A stretch of 64,000 bases of DNA, taken from contig CM069869.1 of NCBI GenBank assembly GCA_036172665.1, positions 4,216,001 to 4,280,000 of the forward strand, in the 5' to 3' direction. A program made the position numbers and the translations under genes. This document shows positions 53,701 through 64,000 of this stretch, in pieces (the stretch's first letter is position 1; every line of letters begins with the position of its first letter). The notes under the pieces were generated by a model that saw only the letters and a list, made by a program, of their open reading frames with translations, did no database searches and was not told where the DNA came from. This stretch comes from Prosopocoilus inquinatus (lineage: Eukaryota > Arthropoda > Insecta > Coleoptera > Lucanidae).

Positions 53701-56700
53701 GTTCGTTGACAAGTAATTTATTTAAGAGCACTCAGACATCGTTCGATGATTCCAAAGCCAACTCTGGGCTGTTTTCAAAAAACCTCACGGTAGTTGGCCT
53801 TCGCTGATATTTCCAACGTTGACTATGTCGCATTTTTTATCTAACCCTACGTTGAACGCGCGAGTGTATGAAAATTTTCGGGGGTTCAAAAATACCACCA
53901 CGCGCTGTGAGGCTTTGGGAAACTGCTTCACAGTGCAACTTGCGGCTGGGATAAATTCTCTAGCGCCCTTAGTTTTACATCATTTAGTAATCCACACCGT
54001 CTCCATTCGAACAAATATCGAGACAGCTGTTGAGGAAACAATGCGAAAATGCGACGCCCGGATTTTATTGTCCGCTATCGTACAAAGACAGGTAACAAGA
54101 TTATGTGAGAATTCAGATTTACCACGTAAAGCTCAAATTGATTACGCGCTGCAAAGTTTTAGTCGACGTGATGTGAAACTCAAAAATCAAATTTGAAGTC
54201 CCGCGAGTAACTAAGGTCGCCGACTGACCGGTTATCTCCGCTTCCATGCTCGAAGTCATCAGGTAGATCTGATTTCTCATCAAGATTTTGCGTTATACAG
54301 GTCGCGCCACTCTAAATACGCACGCCATAGTTATCCACATCGGAATCACAAACTGAATTGGGACTTTTTTTTAATCTTTACTAGCTAACATAATAAAATA
54401 AAATTCAACTAACTTACTTGGAAGACATCGACGCATCCATCGGTCCGTCGTCGTCCCACTGGTGATGTCTTTCGCTGTCATTCACCGGTAAATTATCCGA
54501 ATCCCCGATGACCCTGCTGGCGGTATCCACAAGACTAGGCCAGTCCATATCTTCTGGCAGAGGTAACGCTTCGGGCCCGACGACGATCGGCTTATTCTTG
54601 CTGGGGCTCATCCTAGGAGACATTCGTCCGCTGCAGGTTTTGAACTCGATGGGGAGCGGGCTTGAGGTAGTGCTTGCGTTCGATATGACAGTGGCAGGTC
54701 TTGCCATCGTCAATATAACTTCCGGCTGGGTTTTATGAACGGACAAGTTGGTGGCGTTGAGGTTCTCACGAGAGTGATTCTTCACCTCCTTGGCGGTTTT
54801 TGGTTCGGACGCTTCAATGTTGTCGGGGTTTATAAGGCGGAGGAGGTCTTCCTGAAAAGTACTCGAGAGGTTCGCACTGTTTCGATTCGAAGAGCGCGCC
54901 GTAACACCCGGCCGAAGCTTCGCCTCGCCGTTAACCGAACGCGGGCTGTGATTTCGGCTGTTCGAATTCGAAACGTTTGGAAGGTGCTGCTTGCGTCTTG
55001 CCCGTGGAGATACGTTTCCGCTGCCGTTCGAGAGCTCATCTTCACTGCCAATCCCATAAAGTCGATCACTTATGGAGCTGTCCGTGGAGTGGCCGTCGTT
55101 GTTTCTCAGATCATTGTTCCTTGTTTCGTTATTCAAATGAGGTATCGTGGTGTAATCAGCTAATTTGGGGGGCCTGGTTATCATGTAATCGTTTTCTTGC
55201 CGCATCCTATCATTCTGTTGCTTAATCAAATTATTTTTGTCTATTTTGTAATTCATATCGTAGTCGTTGGTGTTGTGTAAAGTCGCGGTTAAGGGCTGCG
55301 TATAATTGACGTGTTGTAAAGGCAACGAGTGACTGACTTGCACCTTACTGTGCTGTATCTGCTGCGGAAAATGGTTGTGCGACTGTGAAACCTGCAGCTG
55401 TGCAATTTGGTGTATGTTGTTTCTCTTTGGTGTCGATGGGTACGTATTGTTTGGTTGGTTCCGTTGGATGTGTGTTAGTTTGGTCGGGAGTGGCGGTGCC
55501 GTCTCTTCGAAAGTCTCTTGCAAGATTTCGTACCACCTGTCATCATTTGAATGCCCACTGGATGAGCTGGTCATGGTCCCTTCGTTATTAATAGAATACC
55601 TCGAATCGTTCCCCAGGTACGACTTGCTACTGCTTCCCGTTCCGTAACCCGAGCTGTTGCTAGATCTCGGGGGCGAGAAGCTTCGATCGTAGATCCTGCG
55701 ATGGTTCCCGGGGACGGCTTGCTGCATCTGAGGGGCCTTCCTACTTTTCGGGTCGTCCGTCACGTTCTCGTAATCTCCGTCGAAATTCGTTTCGTTATAC
55801 TTGCAGTTTTGTAGAGTGCACCCTTTCCTCGCGGAGCCATCGCTCAACGGAGGTATCACAGTCAGAGTTACAAAAGTTGAGGTCTTTAGCAGATCCACCA
55901 TCTGGTCGTACGTCAAGGTGGAAACCGCCACCTTACAGATTTCGACGAGGCGCGAATTCTGGCGCAAGCCCGCTTGCCACGCCTGGCCTTGACTTTCGAC
56001 TAGCGTCACGGTGCCGTCGGGTTGCACGTGGAAACCCAGCTGACCCATAATGTTTCGCTTCAAGGAAAGTTCCTTCACCAGGGCGCCTTGCGTGACGGCT
56101 TTCAGGCGTTCGACGATCTCCATCAGCTCGTCCCGGTCTCCCGGAGAGTCCTTCATGTGGATCGTCATGCACTCGCCTTGGTGATGGTAAATTCTCAGAC
56201 TGTTCGTTTGCGACGAAAAACCCAGAATCGATTTGCAAGGGGTTACGAAAATGATCTGGCGCGTTTGCTCCTCGATCAGGACGAGACTATCCGTGGAGAT
56301 TCCTAGGAAACATTCGATCTGTTGTGATTGACCACTGTCGTCCAGGAGGACTTGCCAGAGAATCGCTCCGCGTTGACAAGCATCCGGTATGAAGCGCGGT
56401 CGTATTTTTTCTTTCTTCTTACTACTGAAAATAGCTGTAATAAAAACGAAATCGTTTATATCGTATTACGTTCACAATAATCAAATACTAATCGACTTAT
56501 CGATGTAACTAAGTGGGTTGGCTGGGCCACCCTTTTCCCCGTGTTTGCCGTGCGGATCAAGTTGTCTTGGTTCGGTTTAAGAATTTAAGAAGCTGCATGT
56601 TTCCTTTCGCTCTTTTTTTTCCCCCGCTAGGGGCTGCGTAAAGATCGCAGTAAACGCGCTGCGTGTATGGTGTCGACGGTCTCAAGTCAATACCACGAAA

Positions 56701-59700
56701 GTGTAATACGATTATATGTTATTACGTTTCTTTTTTATGTTGGGGTTACGTCTGGTTAAGCCACCCTATCCCCATGTTGTTGTGCGAGTCGAGTTGTCTC
56801 GGTTCGGCTTAAGAATTTGAACGACCGCGTGTGTCGTCTCGCTCTTTTGTTAGACGCGGCTGCGTAAAGATCGCGGTAAACGCACTGCGTGTGTGGTGTG
56901 ATGGTCTCAAGTCGATGCCAATGCCACGAAAGTCCAATATGATCATATGATGCTACGTTTCATTTTTGATGTTGGTGTTACACCTGGTCAGGCCACCCTT
57001 TTCCCCGTGTTGTCGTCCGAATCGAGTTGTCCCGGCTGGGCTTAAGGATTTGAACGGCCACGTGTGTCGGTTCGCTCTTTTTTTCCCATTAAACGTGGCT
57101 GCGTCAAGATCGCGGTAAACGCGTTGCGTGTGTGATGTCGATACTCTCAAGTCAAAACCACAAAAGGCTGTACATTATTACGTTTTATGTTCGATGTTGG
57201 TGTTACACCTGGTGAGGCCACCCTTTTCCCCGTATTTTCGTACGGGCCCAGTTGTCTCGTTCTTTTTTACTCCGTTAGATTAACTGCGTAAAGATCGCGA
57301 AAAACGCACTGCGCGTGTGACATTCTGGCCAATTAGTAGGTTTTTTTATTACGTCGTGTGCCACCTCCACATTGATTTTTTCGTTGAAAGGGCCTGCTTG
57401 GAATTTGAAGTATTTATTCGCCGTCCACGTGTTCGCTAGCCATTGTCCGTTGCCCTTCAACGTTGCGTGGTAAGTAACTTTTGTAATATTTTGTTAACTC
57501 TCTTTACGCGACAGTTCCCTCATTGGTAACCCGTTCCCGGGCGTTCTCATTTTCTTTTTCTTTTAATTAAGCAAACGCACCACGGGCATGGTTCAAGTAG
57601 CTTACAGCAAGCCGGCCCTGAAACGCAAGCCCTGTTTTCCACCGAGGTTCATTCCCATCGACGATCTACCTGAGACGTCCTTCTCTCGTCTCTCCGTCCC
57701 GTAAGGTACTACCAGGAGTGGACTGGAGTAAGATTTTATGTCTTTTGCTCACTTCCAGCGTCTGCCTTTTTCTTTATCATCGTCCATGAGCGTTTTCGGA
57801 AACGCGTATAGTGCGACCTTGATCGGGTGTTTTGAAACCTGCCGTGTTCAAACTTACGTGTTTAGTTGGAGATAACTAGTTGGAGATAAATTGGGGCATT
57901 ATTGCGATATTTAAATAAAGAGTTTGGAATTTATTTTGTCATGTAGTCTCGCCCCGTTTAATCTGTCGTACTGTTTAATTTTCTTTATATTTCTATTTGT
58001 TTGTGAATTTTTTATGTGCTTCGCCATTTATGCAAGCGGCATATTTTTAATACCTGTTCGGTGTTTATAATTATCGTTTTTGTGTAAGCCAACACTTGAG
58101 TACTCACGCCGACGCGCCGATATCCTACGTTTTCGGGCCCTATATTATTTAAATCTCGCCCACGATAATTATCCCGTGACATCATCGATTATACGGGCTA
58201 CAAACGCTTACTTTTTCTGCGTTATTTTATTTCTTTTTAGCACTTTTTGTGGTCATTTGGGTTGCACTTTCCTGGTCGTGTATACCCTTACACTCACGTA
58301 TTGCATAAGTCGCCGAGTGGCGCCCTTACCTATAACAATTTTTGTAATCACACGCCATCTCCACTGAGCGAATAATATTACGCAGCGCACAATCGGACCC
58401 CAACCGACCTTGCTTCCAGGGAACAACTATTTACTCTAAGTTACGGGTTCTGCAGCCATACAAACAGTGAAGATATTGATTTGAGGCCGTCGAATTACAT
58501 AAACAAAAGAATAAACTGTACGTAAACTTACAGAACTTTTGTCCCGTGTCGATTGTTTGCTGTGACGAATAATTCGCGACGAGGTCCTTCAAGTACTCCT
58601 GCCTGGTCCTGGTCGCCATCGTGACGAACTTTTCCGACCGATGGGCGGCGTTCTCGGCGTTAATGACTTTCGCCAAGAGGAACTCCGCGAACGTCTTTCC
58701 CTTGGGAAAAACCGCCCCCTCCTTGATCGGAGGGCCGAACACCTGGACGTCCTTCGACCGGCTCACCGCGACGCTGTAGTGGGTGTTCTCCGTGCACGGG
58801 TTGATCGCCCTGACGACGATGAAGACGTGCTGAAACTGCGACCGGATTCCTTTGGGGGTGAACGGTAAGGCACCGGGTTCTTGGAAGACTATCGTCACGA
58901 TGTCGTTGCCGATGTGGCGTTTCCGGAGGAGCTGCTGCCGGTTGTTCGGCGTGAACGGGAGCATCGTCGAAACGTGGAACATTATTTCGCAGTCTTGGTA
59001 CGTGGAATATATGGAATATTTTCCGGTAGAATTTGCTGGAAAAATGTAAACTTTTCAAAAATCTTTTATAATACCTAAAATCCGTCAACACGAAGATACT
59101 TTCGTTTGCGGAAGCAACATAAACATACGTTTAGAAGAAATATCGACGGGAATAAACTATTTGAGGGCTAGATGTAGTTAGAACAAACAGAAAGATTAAA
59201 GCGAGGCGCAAAGCAGAGCGGAAAGGTGTGCGGTGGCGGTACGGCCGTAAGGAGAACATACAAATCCGCCACCCCGCGCGCTTCCGTTCTGGTTGGCGTC
59301 TCTCCCAAAGATTTTAGCAACATACTCAGTAAACCAAAGCATTTTTTTTTTGCTGCAACTACACTTACATTTATTATCTAAGCCGGCTCTGTAGCTGGTA
59401 AATCCCTGCAACTGTACTTTACTGCCAATGGTCTCTAAAAATTCTTCGAAAGCAGGTCCGGCAACTTCATTATTATACATTTCCTCTTCGGATGACTGCC
59501 CTGCTTTGCAATACATGACCCCCACCTTGTAATGATTCGTCAATCCTTGCTGATCCAGTTTGCAGAGTTGCATTTCCGTCTGCGATCCCTGTTGGCCCAG
59601 GCGGAGGCAGTTGAGCTGTATTTCCGGTGCCACGTACTCCAGCACTTCTTTGGTATTCATGGTTTTGCCGCTGTTGGACGCCTTAACGTTCGGTATGGCG

Positions 59701-59872
59701 TCCTCCAGAACGGCCCCCCTCAGGGTTAATAGCTCGGAGGTGCGTATGATCAATCGGTACTGATACTGCATGAGCGAGTGACTCTGATTGTCGGGCTGCT
59801 GTATGCGTTCCCTTCGGATTGAAATCGCCACCGGACCCAGCTGCTCGTCCATTCCGAACCAGTTCTGATGCT
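50510..59872 (-). CDS. Sipa1l: SIPA1L-family Rap GTPase-activating protein, 3' part (4 exons)
   Basis: Stimulates GTP hydrolysis by Rap small GTPases and scaffolds partners through PDZ and coiled-coil regions, typically at synapses, junctions or the cortex (family knowledge). Joined exons 59872..59369, 59035..58532, 56434..54418 and 50723..50510 give 1078 residues in one open frame with compatible phases (1, 1, 1 and 2). Order: RapGAP dimerisation region, RapGAP catalytic region, a linker domain with a conserved Cys/Lys-rich sandwich, PDZ, a 460-residue Ser/Asn/Gln-rich linker, and a leucine zipper. This is the order of human SIPA1L1-3. The first visible exon begins inside a codon, so the protein starts beyond 59872. 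I found no further exon up to 64000, so the N-terminus is probably outside the window. Confidence 0.93.
51299..51378. repeat. Dispersed repeat end, copy 2 (see 3631..3712)
   Basis: Shares GGACAATAAAAT, AATTTGACAT and ACAAATTTGG in order with 3631..3712. Here it precedes the duplicated region of the SIPA1L intron. It is followed by a directly repeated 18-mer TTACAGTCAGAATCCACC (51373 and 51397). Confidence 0.55.
51640..52925. repeat. Two tandem copies of a 0.6-kb unit
   Basis: The unit with GTGCATCGTTCCGCGAATC, TGCAATTAGTGATTGCAAG and CGTCTGCTAAAGTGCT occurs at about 51640 and again about 613 bp later at 52250. Further matches include GAAGCAGAAGCAAGCTGCAA (52000, 52630) and GAAATCCAGATAACGTCAC-type ends. 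A weaker relative of the block is at 8705..8790, in the 8646..11041 element. Confidence 0.85.
52945..53405. repeat. Two tandem copies of a 230-bp unit
   Basis: TTGAGCGACGCGG (52951) and TTGAGCGATGCGG (53181) open copies that share GAGACCGCCCTCTATCAA, AAACATTATCCGGCACGAC and AATAGATCCAAAATCTCA-like stretches. It continues the repetitive structure of the intron directly after the 0.6-kb duplication. Confidence 0.85.
53819..54196 (+). other. Unrecognised 125-codon open frame within a repeat
   Basis: Reads [20 protein letters not shown] and onwards to a stop at 54194, antisense to the SIPA1L gene and inside its last intron. I do not recognise it. A region at 10590..10735 is a diverged DNA relative (shared GGGAAACTGCTTCACAGTGC) in which the frame is not kept. 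That argues for a transposon-family segment that is open by chance or was once coding, rather than a host gene. Confidence 0.35.
54418..56434 (-). CDS. Sipa1l: SIPA1L exon: linker domain, PDZ and long disordered region
   Basis: A 2017-base exon after a TTTTTATTACAG acceptor and before an AAGTAAGT donor. It opens with [18 protein letters not shown], then [28 protein letters not shown] and [17 protein letters not shown], matching the PTB/PH-like segment of SIPA1L proteins. The PDZ domain (about 56078..55845) has the carboxylate-binding loop Leu-Gly-Phe-His-Val and the helix QMVDLLKTS. The remainder is low complexity, rich in Ser, Asn and Gln, with runs such as [10 protein letters not shown] and [10 protein letters not shown] that look phosphorylatable. 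The first in-frame ATG at 56168 is internal, not a start, because the reading frame continues unbroken to the acceptor. Confidence 0.92.
56505..57330. repeat. Intronic minisatellite: about 3.5 copies of a 225-234 bp unit
   Basis: Direct copies anchored by GCCACCCTTTTCCCCGTGTT lie at about 56527, 56761, 56993 and 57218. Each continues with GAATCGAGTTGTC, GGCTTAAGAATTTGAACG, GCGTAAAGATCGCGGTAAACG and GTCTCAAGTC. The last copy is truncated by a deletion in its middle. The repeat is GC-rich and lies 71 bases 5' (in gene sense, downstream intron side) of the acceptor of the PDZ exon. Confidence 0.9.
57331..58430. other. SIPA1L intron sequence, GC-richer, nothing recognised
   Basis: Short frames on both strands (61 codons minus, 95 codons plus) without family resemblance. 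Composition is intermediate between the minisatellite and ordinary intron, so it may be decayed repeat sequence. Confidence 0.45.
58532..59035 (-). CDS. Sipa1l: SIPA1L exon: RapGAP catalytic region
   Basis: A 504-base exon after a TTTTTCCAG acceptor and before GTAAGT. It encodes [70 protein letters not shown] and [20 protein letters not shown]. In Rap GTPase-activating proteins the Asn of His-Ile-Gly-Asn-Asp is the catalytic asparagine thumb inserted into the Rap active site; it is present. The conserved Arg/Lys-rich RKRHIGND helix is intact too, so the GAP should be active. The open frame runs past the donor into the intron for 30 codons, which is not coding. Confidence 0.93.
59369..59872 (-). 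CDS. Sipa1l: SIPA1L exon: RapGAP N-terminal (dimerisation) region
   Basis: A 504-base exon from a TTTTCACGCGCTTCAG acceptor (AG at 59874..59873) to a GTAAGT donor. It begins within a Glu codon and reads [20 protein letters not shown], then [59 protein letters not shown] and [20 protein letters not shown], the standard lead-in to the GAP fold. The extension through [15 protein letters not shown] upstream of the acceptor is intron. The preceding exon, which must end with one base of the Glu codon, was not found in the last 4 kb of the window. Confidence 0.9.
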
Positions 59873-59957
59873 CTGAAGCGCGTGAAAAGGAAATCAGTAA
59901 TTGATATGAACTACTTTTTCTGTCTAACGTTAAGAGCGCAATTACGTGGGAAGCCAT

Positions 59958-60422
59958 TTATTCCGGTCTTGTTAGTGCAATTGCTGCCGCTTCGTCTCAG
60001 TCTGTTTCGAGGCGCCGAGCCGTTTGAAATTTATAGTCTTTGAGATTTTATCGATCTAAAAACCTCACACCGATAAAATCGAAGAACACAACATGCAGAA
60101 AAAAATCCAAAAAGAATATTAAAGTTCTTTGAACCAAAAGCGTCAGCGTTAACGTTTAAATCAGGGATTCCCAATCTTTTTTTTTGCGTTGACCCTTAGA
60201 AGAAAAGAAAGTATTCGTCGACTCCCTCCCTCCCCAATTGAAGCTTCATCAGCTTTGGAATTCCAAATAGCCACGATATTCAATTACATACCATTAAAAA
60301 ACTCTTGTTATCCTTAATAAACGAATTGAACCTTTTCAGAATAATAATGAAAATTAACAATAAAGGGGGCTATTTTGTATCAAGTTAAATTTTGTTACTA
60401 TAGTAACAACCAATCATAAAGC
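59958..60422. other. SIPA1L intron sequence, nothing recognised
   Basis: No open frame of note. AT-rich sequence to the left of the nested transposons. Confidence 0.5.
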
Positions 60423-60443
60423 TATACGGGTGTTCTTTTACTA

Positions 60444-61695
60444 AGCGGGTGAACTCTGCAAAATTCGGACACTTTTGTTTGTGCATCTGTTAGCAATCCT
60501 TGCATAAAGGTAGCTACTATTTAGCATCAAGGTAGCCAGAATAAACAAAAACAAAATCTATCAGTACCATTGTCACCGTGTCATTAGTTGTCAAAATGGT
60601 TTCGTTGGAATTGGAAAGAAGAAAACTGATCTGTACGAACATCTGCAAAATAAAGACGCTAGTGTTCGTCAGATAGCTAAAACTTTAAAAGTTCCCAAAT
60701 CTACAGTTGCAGATGTCATCAAACGCTTCAAAGAACGTCTGACTATTGAAAGAAAGTCCGGAAGTGGGGGTGAACATGGTCAAACTGAACATAACTTGGC
60801 CAAAAAAGTTCTTCAAGCATATACAAAATATCCAAAGATTTCATCCCGTGAAGTTGCAGTCAAGATAAGAAAATCGCAAACATATGTACAGAAAGTTAAA
60901 GCCAGAACTGGATTAAAAAGTTTTAAAGCCCAAACAGTGCCCGACAGAGATGCAAAACAAAATTTAAAAGCAAAATCCCGCTGTAGAAAGCTTTATGAAA
61001 ACAAATTAACCACATGCAAATGCATTGTTATGGACGATGAAACATACTGTTTCAAAAACTTTAATTATATCGCTGGTCAGGTTTTTTTATACAGCTCGCA
61101 GTCGCAAGGACGCTCCTGAAGCTTGTAAGCGTAAAATAAAGGCAAAATTTCCACAAAAATTTCTTGTTTGGCAGGCCATCTGCACCTGTGGCTTGAAAAC
61201 CGTTCCCTTCATTACCTCTGGAACCATAAACTCAGAGATGTACCGCAAAGAAAGTCTCCAAAAACGGCTGTTGCCATTCCTTAATAAACCATTATTTTGG
61301 CCAGATCTGGCGAAAACGGTCCAATGGTATCTTGATAATGAAGTGGATTATATTCCTAAAGAATGTAACCCACCCAATAGCCCAGAACTTAGGCCAATTG
61401 AAAAATTCTGGTCTATTGTGAAGACTATCTTGAAAAAGAATGGCGCAACGGTCACAACCATCGACCAGTTCCGATACAAGTGGCTTTGGGCATCTCGAAA
61501 AGTTGATCAAGTCATCGTGCAAAAACTTATGCGACGGATGCGCCGTAAAGTTCGCTCAGTAGCATATGCTACAAATTCAGTATAATTTAATGTATTATAA
61601 TTTTTAGTACTGTTGAGTAGTTTAAAAATAGACACTTGTTATTTTCAAAAATATTATGGTTTTCTGTTTTATAGTATTTTTAAGTGTTCACCCTT
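60444..61695 (+). mobile_element. Tc1/mariner-superfamily transposon copy, about 1.25 kb
   Basis: Flanked by TA on each side (60442..60443 and 61696..61697). The ends share GGGTGAAC in inverted orientation, AGCGGGTGAACT at the left and AGTGTTCACCCTT at the right. It contains a broken transposase gene on the plus strand. Confidence 0.75.
60620..61585 (+). pseudogene. Tc1/mariner-superfamily transposase, frameshifted
   Basis: The N-terminal helix-turn-helix reads ASVRQIAKTLKVPKSTVADV (from about 60656), a second one SREVAVKIRKSQTYVQKVKA. The first catalytic Asp is in IVMDDETYCFKNF (61024). A frameshift near 61090 moves the frame, and coding continues PQKFLVWQAICTCGLKTVPF, FWPDLAKTVQWYL (second Asp) and NPPNSPELRPIEKFWSIVK (Glu) to a stop at 61583. 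Only 31 residues separate the second Asp from the Glu; relatives usually have several more, including SxHY after PDLA, so a short in-frame deletion is likely. Another frameshift lies near the start. Inactive. Confidence 0.82.
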
Positions 61696-62041
61696 TATTT
61701 AAACCTGTAATGGATCACCATAAATGGCAACGATTGAACTCATACGTCCTTAACAAAAAATTAATAGTTTTTGAGAAAAATGCATTGGCAGATTTTCACC
61801 AAACCGTTTGAGAACTGCTGGCATAGCTATTGAGTGGATGGTGCTCTAACTCTAGCGGCCGCCTTTTAAATGACGACCCGAGGATAGGTCAGTATTTAAC
61901 AGGTCAGTATTTAACTTAACCTTGTGCACGAACGATGTAAATAATCTCGTCAATCAAAACATTTTAAACGCGTTTACTATATGCCTGGATTTATTAAAAT
62001 AAATAAATGTAACTTCACTCCAAGTAATTACAAGTTTAAGT

Positions 62042-62188
62042 CAGCGACGGCTCTGCGTAACATATTTGGGTAGGCGGCCGATGTGCGCCGTGTATTGTTT
62101 GTTTTCTGTTCATGTGTGTTAGACAAAGCAAGCGCTCTGGGAGTATGTCTGTCGCCTATCCAAATATGTTATGCGAGAGCCGTCGCTG
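62042..62188. mobile_element. hAT-type MITE, 147 bp, perfect 8-bp target duplication
   Basis: CAGCGACGGCTCT at the left and AGAGCCGTCGCTG at the right begin arms of about 35 bp that share CATATTTGG. The 8-bp flanks GTTTAAGT (62034..62041 and 62189..62196) are identical, and the uninterrupted sequence is seen in the related element near 21411. The short 63-codon frame within is incidental. Confidence 0.92.
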
Positions 62189-62870
62189 GTTTAAGTATTT
62201 TCGAAGTAATAATTAGTTCAATTCATGAAGCTGCGTATCGCATGTGGAACAAGTTAAAAGCGAGGTACAAATAAATTGTAACTTCTCATTTCATATGTAT
62301 TTTTAACAGACTTATCAAAATTTGACATTTACTTGGACCGTAAGCAATACTTTTATAGCTAGCAATGAGATTAGCAAAAGTTGATTTACGTAAAGGGGAG
62401 AAGGAAACACGCTCGCCTAATTGTTGCATAAATTTTCGGATTTATTCACCAATAGTTGATATCGTAAAACAACTAAATGTAACATTACTTCGCTAAGTGA
62501 ATTAAAATTTTAAGTAAAATAATTAATAAACAATATCAGTGATTATTATTACGAAACGCTGGGTTTATGGTCGGGTGCGGTGTCGATGGAGAAGGAAGGT
62601 GTCGTTGACCTTGCTAAATATTTCTTTCTCGCACATTTCAGCGGATCCAAACAAGTGATGTCCGCAAAATTCTTTGATTATGATACGGTAGCCACCAAAA
62701 AATACTGCAGAGCGTAGCATTTCGTGTACTTATACTGTTTTTATTTACATACAGTAAAAAAAACATCCTGTATTTTAAATTTGAAGCACCTCTAACTTTT
62801 AACTGCGTTAAGTTACAGAATCTCCCCCAATTACTTTATTAAAAAAAAATCAAAAACGTAATTGTAATGA

Positions 62871-63108
62871 ATTATATTAAACGTCATCTCTGAGCCAATT
62901 AGGAAATTAATTTAATTGTGTTTTGAGTGAAATCTTAATTACGTTTTATTAGTAAAATTGATAGTTAGTCACTTTGCAGCATTTTTAACGTATTATATTA
63001 CACGTCATCTTTGAGCCAATTAAGAAATTAATTTATTTACGTTTTTTTTTCAGTAAAATTGTTAGTTATTAGTTAGTCACTTTGTTGTAGGATTTTCAGT
63101 TCAGAATG
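62871..63108. repeat. Two tandem copies of a 121-bp unit
   Basis: ATTATATTAAACGTCATC (62871) and ATTATATTACACGTCATC (62992) open copies that share GAGCCAATTA.GAAATTAATTTA and GTTAGTCACTTTG. Located upstream of the first visible SIPA1L exon. Confidence 0.85.
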
Positions 63109-64000
63109 TTTAAAAATTATCTGGCTACTAAAAATAAACGCGTCACATTGAATTGTCGGAAACGTCACCTATTGTCCCAAAGTGAAAACTAGTTTAATCG
63201 AATATCGACAATATAGTTTTGCCTTTACGTTCTCACTAAAAACAATTTCTTTTCTAATTAAATGTAAATGTAAAATCTACGCACACGTGAGAGACCTTCA
63301 AAGCGCCATCTGTTGTCTAAAAGTGATAATTGTTTTAATAGAATTTCCTCTAACAGCGTTTCATCCTCAGGCCGCCGCGATTTTCTCAGCAAAATCTCTG
63401 ACTTTTAACTTTGCAATGATTTTAATTTCAAAATAAAATTTCAATCAATCCCGTGATGGAAATCATTGTCAAAGCTCCATCTATTGACCAAAACAGATAA
63501 GCGAAACCCTGTCTTCTGTCTTTTCAAACATTTTAATAGAAAAATTAAACGCAAGGGAAAGAAATTGCTATTGACCGACTTTCAAATTTAATTTTCACTG
63601 TGTATAACTATAAAACAATTCGCACAACTAAAATTTTAACATTCAATGGTAATAGTGTCACTTTTGAATAATAGATGGCGCTATATCAAACCAATGAGTT
63701 TCCTTTTTATCAATAGATGGTGCCCTTTTTTTCCGTTTTTCTGTAATCGAGAACTATAATCGTTGTTTCAGTAAAAACGTTTATAAAGTTCAAACGTTCT
63801 ATGTTCTGAACCCACCTTTTTGTATATATTTTTTTTGTGACGATAGAGAGCGCTATTTATTTATTTTAAAGATAAATCCATTAAACTGCGGTGTCTGCTT
63901 TAGAAATTGTAATCATTTTGAAAAGGAATGATTTTCGCCGTCAACCAAAATCTTGACGTTTAATTGCAACAATTTTAAAATTCAGTGTTTTTTTTTAATA
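63109..64000. other. Sequence with repeated GATGGCGC-type words, no gene seen
   Basis: Words of the type GCGCCATCT / AGATGGCGC occur about every 150-200 bases (63303, 63475, 63672, 63714 and 63846), in both orientations, resembling the interior of the element at 35898..36959. No SIPA1L exon was recognised on the minus strand. The 84-codon plus-strand frame at 63182 is not supported. Confidence 0.45.

Larger units (their letters stand above)
60423..62772. mobile_element. Family A element copy 2, interrupted by a Tc1-like element and a hAT MITE
   Basis: The left end TATACGGGTGTTCTTTTACT (60423) and right end ACAGTAAAAAAAACATCCTGTA (62751..62772) match the ends of 21054..22392. The internal sequence resumes at 61698 (ATTTAAACCTG, ACCATAAATGGCAACGATTG) after the Tc1-like insertion and breaks again for the MITE at 62042. 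Comparison with copy 1 supplies the empty site for both insertions. Confidence 0.8.

Noticed and set aside
54508..55647. Several open frames of 63-142 codons opposite or overlapping the SIPA1L exon
   Set aside because: They are shadows of the 2-kb coding exon on the other strand or in other frames, with no family resemblance of their own.
58080..58367. 95-codon plus-strand frame with a hydrophobic C-terminal half
   Set aside because: Antisense inside a SIPA1L intron, no recognisable domain, no splice or promoter support.
59958..64000. Upstream SIPA1L exon
   Set aside because: No minus-strand stretch ends with the conserved residues expected before HQNWFG next to a GT donor; the region is mostly transposons.

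Overview
This is an animal nuclear genome window, almost certainly insect and possibly a beetle. It is AT-rich, has intron-split genes with GT-AG sites, and is crowded with insect-type transposable elements (mariner/Tc1, CR1/jockey-like LINEs, a Penelope-like element, hAT MITEs, foldback elements). I see no rRNA, CRISPR, operon or bacterial feature. Species assignment is inference.

Two host genes can be supported, both on the minus strand. (1) A tandem-repeat galectin, pieced together from five coding exons between 37362 and 8219. The phases are compatible throughout (46+29+1+136+55+1+103 = 371 residues). Three of the exons are too short or too split to stand out as long open frames: exon 1 (37362..37225), exon 2 (25997..25909) and exon 4 (12389..12224). 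CRD2 keeps the full canonical sugar-binding set; CRD1 lacks the last Arg. Exon 1 is the least certain link. (2) The 3' two thirds of a SIPA1L-family Rap GTPase-activating protein, in four exons from 59872 to 50510 (1078 residues in frame). It has the RapGAP domain with its HIGND asparagine thumb, a PDZ domain, a long Ser/Asn-rich linker and a C-terminal leucine zipper. Its N-terminal exons lie beyond the right edge.

Layout: 0-8.1 kb is non-coding with MITE-like repeats and a tRNA-derived SINE. 8.2-37.4 kb is the galectin gene. Its introns hold a 2.4 kb element with perfect 25-bp inverted ends, a hAT MITE, an intact mariner-superfamily transposon (353 aa), a solo LTR split by a MITE, a mariner relic with a triplicated catalytic segment, LINE copies on both strands and one long LINE ORF (622 aa). 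37.4-42 kb is a probable promoter followed by an array of about seven diverged repeats. 42-50 kb is the intergenic zone with two foldback elements, a Penelope-like relic and two hammerhead-like motifs. 50.3-64 kb is the SIPA1L gene; its introns carry three sets of tandem repeats, and a three-element transposon nest lies upstream of its first visible exon.

The two genes have no evident functional link: one encodes a carbohydrate-binding lectin, the other a Rap-signalling scaffold at cell junctions or synapses. I found no wholly new multi-gene system. The most informative items are the reconstructed galectin, the giant palindromic element at 47.3-48.3 kb, the hammerhead-like motifs, the triplicated mariner segment, and the unexplained GC-richer fragment at 43.9-44.57 kb.
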